A DNA stretch of 43,280 bases from Actinomycetota bacterium (GTDB lineage: Bacteria > Actinomycetota > Acidimicrobiia > Spongiisociales > UBA11373), in contig JAHJML010000097.1 of NCBI GenBank assembly GCA_018821365.1, positions 1-43,280 of the forward strand. The letters are read 5' to 3'. The notes beneath the pieces are model-generated. The model ran no database searches. It was not told where the DNA came from and saw nothing but the letters and a program-made list of their open reading frames with translations. A program made the translations under genes and the position numbers. Below, piece by piece: positions 41,488-43,280 of this stretch. Position 1 is the first letter of the stretch. The number at the start of each line of letters is the position of its first letter.

Positions 41488-41772
41488 TCAGCGACTCCTC
41501 GAAGCGGTACCGTTCGCTGAGCCAGGGATGTCGCGTTTGCAGTGTCGGCATACGATCGCCCCGGCCTTGATGGTTTCGGCGCACCAGGGACACTCCTGGA
41601 GACGCTCGATGAAGTCCTTAGCGCCGCATCCGTAGCACTGGGGGGCAGTTGTGATGATCTTGACGCCGCAGTGTTTGCACGGGACCTGATCCGGCGGACG
41701 TCTTGCGGGTTCGGCCGGTGTCTCGGTCTTCTTGGACTCTGGCTCCCAATTCCAGAGAGAGAGGCCTCCCAC
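41488..41772 (-). CDS. double zinc-ribbon protein, possibly N-terminally truncated
   Basis: A GTG start gives 94 residues with two Cys4 knuckle pairs: CKHCGVKIITTAPQCYGCG and CPWCAETIKAGAIVCRHCKRD. The second is the common zinc-ribbon tail of small membrane or regulatory proteins. In-frame codons just upstream read ILLFVGGLSLWNW, like the end of a TM helix, but are cut by a TAG 30 nt before the GTG. The original N-terminus may have been lost. Function unknown. Confidence 0.6.
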   Translation of the reverse strand: MGGLSLWNWEPESKKTETPAEPARRPPDQVPCKHCGVKIITTAPQCYGCGAKDFIERLQECPWCAETIKAGAIVCRHCKRDIPGSANGTASRSR

Positions 41773-41984
41773 AAACAGCAGGATCGGATCGATCTACCAC
41801 ACGAGATGGTTCGCATGGTGGGGTCACGGAATCGCAAGGGCGGCATCAAACGGCGGATCGCCTAGGCCGATCCCGGATGGGTCGCGGAGCGCAGCGTCGC
41901 CCAAGTCCGTCGCCCGAGGCACGACCCACGCCCGGCCCAGCAGTGATCGATCCTCCCAGTGGTCCTCCAGTCACAACCCGGCTC

Positions 41985-41990
41985 TACGGT
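41985..41990 (+). promoter_or_regulatory. -10 box TACGGT, leaderless PIN gene
   Basis: TACGGT is exactly 6 nt before the ATG at 41997. Confidence 0.5.
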
Positions 41991-41996
41991 GGCCTC

Positions 41997-42533
41997 ATGA
42001 CGATCGAACCATTGACTGTGACCCTTGACACAAACCAGATCATCGACGCGTCCACCCTCGACCGACTTCTGGACCTCCACGGTTCGGCAATCGAGTTCAC
42101 GATCGTGACCGTGACCGTGCGGGAACTGAACCCCGGCAAGAGACTGACCGACCTCTCCGAGTTCGATCAGCGCATTACCGATCTAGGTATCAGAACTATT
42201 CCCGAGTCGATGATGCTGGGAGAATCCCAAACCGGCTTCATGGCCCTGGCAGCCGATGGCGACAACGAACGGCTCCGGGAGACCCTGGACCTCGCTTCCA
42301 ACGGCGGTTTCCCACCACCTGGGGAGTGGACTTCCCTCACCGACGGGCAGGAGAGGCAGAAGCGGGATGCACTCATCCTGGCTTCCCACAGCCGTGAAGG
42401 TCACGATGTGCTGGTCACCGGTGACAGGAGGTTCTTCATCAACCATGGCCGCCGGGGGCGACTAGAGCGCATTTGGGAAACGAGGATCATGACACCAGAG
42501 GAGTTCCTCGCCCAGTACTCCTCTTGGACCTGA
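41997..42533 (+). CDS. PIN-domain-like protein
   Basis: This 178-residue protein begins with VTLDTNQIID, the PIN D-x-N motif. The later acidic residues are in VTVRELN (Glu), QKRDALILASHSREG (Asp) and LVTGDRRFF (Asp), which completes a PIN nuclease set. No antitoxin gene lies directly beside it, so it may be an orphan toxin or an RNA-processing enzyme. The leaderless promoter supports the ATG. Confidence 0.75.
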   Translation: MTIEPLTVTLDTNQIIDASTLDRLLDLHGSAIEFTIVTVTVRELNPGKRLTDLSEFDQRITDLGIRTIPESMMLGESQTGFMALAADGDNERLRETLDLASNGGFPPPGEWTSLTDGQERQKRDALILASHSREGHDVLVTGDRRFFINHGRRGRLERIWETRIMTPEEFLAQYSSWT

Positions 42534-42696
42534 AGTCACACCCGATCGACCGCCCCTTCCGGTCCGTCCAGTAGGAGTCAGCACCCCTCGCACTGGAGTC
42601 CTGGCACCCCAAGAGAGCACAATCGGGACGAAGGGCCAGGAACCACCCGTGACCCGTCGGCCCACTCGCGCAAACCGACACCTGAGGGGCGAAGCG

Positions 42697-42729
42697 GCAG
42701 CATGCCCGGCATCGAGCCGGGCATGCTGC
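42697..42729 (-). terminator. 14-bp hairpin immediately downstream of tRNA-Lys
   Basis: GCAGCATGCCCGGC and its reverse complement flank a 5-nt loop. The stem begins one base after the mature tRNA 3' end, with no U-run after it, so it could be a Rho-type or processing signal. Confidence 0.55.
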
Positions 42730-42730
42730 G

Positions 42731-42804
42731 TAGGCCGGGTGGGAATCGAACCCACAACCTTCGGGTTAAAAGCCCGCTGCTCTGCCTGATTGAGCTACCG
42801 GCCC
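42731..42804 (-). tRNA. tRNA-Lys (anticodon UUU)
   Basis: On the minus strand the 74-nt sequence folds as a cloverleaf. The acceptor GGGCCGG pairs with CCGGCCT (with a G-U at the end), the D-arm is GCTCAATCAGGCAGAGC, the anticodon loop CTTTTAA gives UUU, and the T-arm is GTGGGTTCGATTCCCAC. The discriminator is A and no CCA is encoded. It lies between the PIN gene and a partial hypothetical gene. Confidence 0.95.
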
Positions 42805-42867
42805 GGTCGGTGCAAGGTACCACCGACCGGCGCCACCGACGGCACGCCGGTGTGGGCCGATCCGAGG

Positions 42868-43280
42868 TCAGCCCGCCGGCGTCGCCGCAAATGTCCCTTC
42901 GGCGAGGCCGGGGATCGTGTAGGTGCCCGCAAAGCCCTCTGCGGTGAGGGTGCCGGTGATCTGGAGTTCCATGTCCAGCGAGGGCGGCGTGGCGGTCAGC
43001 GTGAAGTTGCCCGCCTCGTCGATCTCGAAGGTGGACGGCCCGATGAACTCGCTGAACCCGACGTGGAGGCCGTCGCCGTCGATGCTGATCTCGATGAGGG
43101 TCGGGTCGGGGTCCGCACCGCCGAAGGCGTTGCCGTCGGCATCCACCTGGATCAACACGTACCCGGCGTCGGTGTTCGCCTCGACGATGTTCAAGGAGAG
43201 GGTGCCCGGCGAACCGAACGTGGTGTTGTCCCACTCGCCTTCGTACTCGCCGACGAGTTCGGCGGCGGCGGCGATGAACG
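42868..43280 (-). CDS. hypothetical beta-barrel-like protein, 5' end outside window
   Basis: The reading frame is open to the window edge, so the protein is N-terminally incomplete. The visible 136 residues (FIAAAAELVGEYEGEWDNTTFG, then GTLSLNIVEANTDAGYVLIQVD, ... ITGTLTAEGFAGTYTIPG) alternate hydrophobic and polar residues in strands with GxYxGxW-type turns, like lipocalin-type or calycin barrels. An N-terminal lipoprotein or secretion signal may exist beyond the edge. The ATG-like TTG at 43194 in the track is not the start. Confidence 0.6.
   Translation of the reverse strand, partial: FIAAAAELVGEYEGEWDNTTFGSPGTLSLNIVEANTDAGYVLIQVDADGNAFGGADPDPTLIEISIDGDGLHVGFSEFIGPSTFEIDEAGNFTLTATPPSLDMELQITGTLTAEGFAGTYTIPGLAEGTFAATPAG

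Noticed and set aside
41255-41593. 112-aa minus ORF after the zinc-ribbon gene
   Set aside because: It overlaps the zinc-ribbon gene in another frame and shows no motif. The stretch 41266-41487 has no supported gene.

Overview
The window is about 43 kb of high-GC DNA with dense genes and very short spacers. It suggests an actinobacterium (Actinomycetota), possibly from the Acidimicrobiia, though the class is a guess. Supporting this are a 30-residue basic ribosomal protein of the actinobacterial bS22 type, many start codons reading GTG, stop/start overlaps of the ATGA/GTGA type, and lipoproteins with Thr/Pro-rich stalks. There is no rRNA, CRISPR array, transposase, phage gene or plasmid origin.

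Layout. (1) 1-2465: end of a CsoR-type copper repressor, then copZ and copA, a copper-efflux operon. (2) 2496-4891: tandem-GNAT acetyltransferase and a lipoprotein. (3) 4901-10123, minus: an operon for a group 3b cytosolic bidirectional [NiFe]-hydrogenase (hydB, a cNMP-binding-domain protein, hydG, hydD, hydA, maturation protease, hypC), with a DUF6390-like gene divergent from it. (4) 11126-23326: three lipoproteins, a GNAT, a complete Fbp-like ABC importer, a PAC2 protein, a Usp/CBS protein, bS22, a class I glutamine-amidotransferase hydrolase, a methyltransferase and small proteins. (5) 23379-26286: a toxin-antitoxin island with three RHH/MazF pairs and a membrane protein; a 25-bp repeat punctuates the modules and a hairpin-rich composite repeat closes the row. 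(6) 26322-29296, minus: cupin, SDR, mtnA and a class II (FucA-like) aldolase, the core of a DHAP-shunt type pathway for salvage of 5'-methylthio- or 5'-deoxyadenosine; a 150-bp copy of mtnA lies 2.5 kb away. (7) 29463-40016: nitroreductase, CPA2 antiporter, a FEN-like 5' nuclease, YbaN and a 603-residue fusion of an endonuclease IV domain with a LigD-type primase-polymerase; then a GNAT, a PLP ammonia-lyase, a DUF1295 protein, a Ca/cation antiporter and a YczE protein. (8) 40187-43280: a DUF433/DUF5615 TA pair, a zinc-ribbon protein, a PIN protein, tRNA-Lys(UUU) and a partial hypothetical gene.

How the parts work together. The hydrogenase operon encodes all four structural subunits plus endopeptidase and HypC; the other Hyp factors must lie elsewhere. 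MtnA and the aldolase would convert 5-methylthioribose-1-phosphate (or 5-deoxyribose-1-phosphate) to DHAP and an aldehyde, and the adjacent SDR could act on the aldehyde. The EndoIV-polymerase fusion would cut an abasic site and fill the resulting gap in one polypeptide.

A pattern across the whole window is a TANNNT box placed 6 to 9 nt (12 of 18 cases exactly 6) before the chosen start codon, which indicates widespread leaderless transcription. This spacing was used to choose several starts. All functions are read from sequence motifs by eye; no database search was run.
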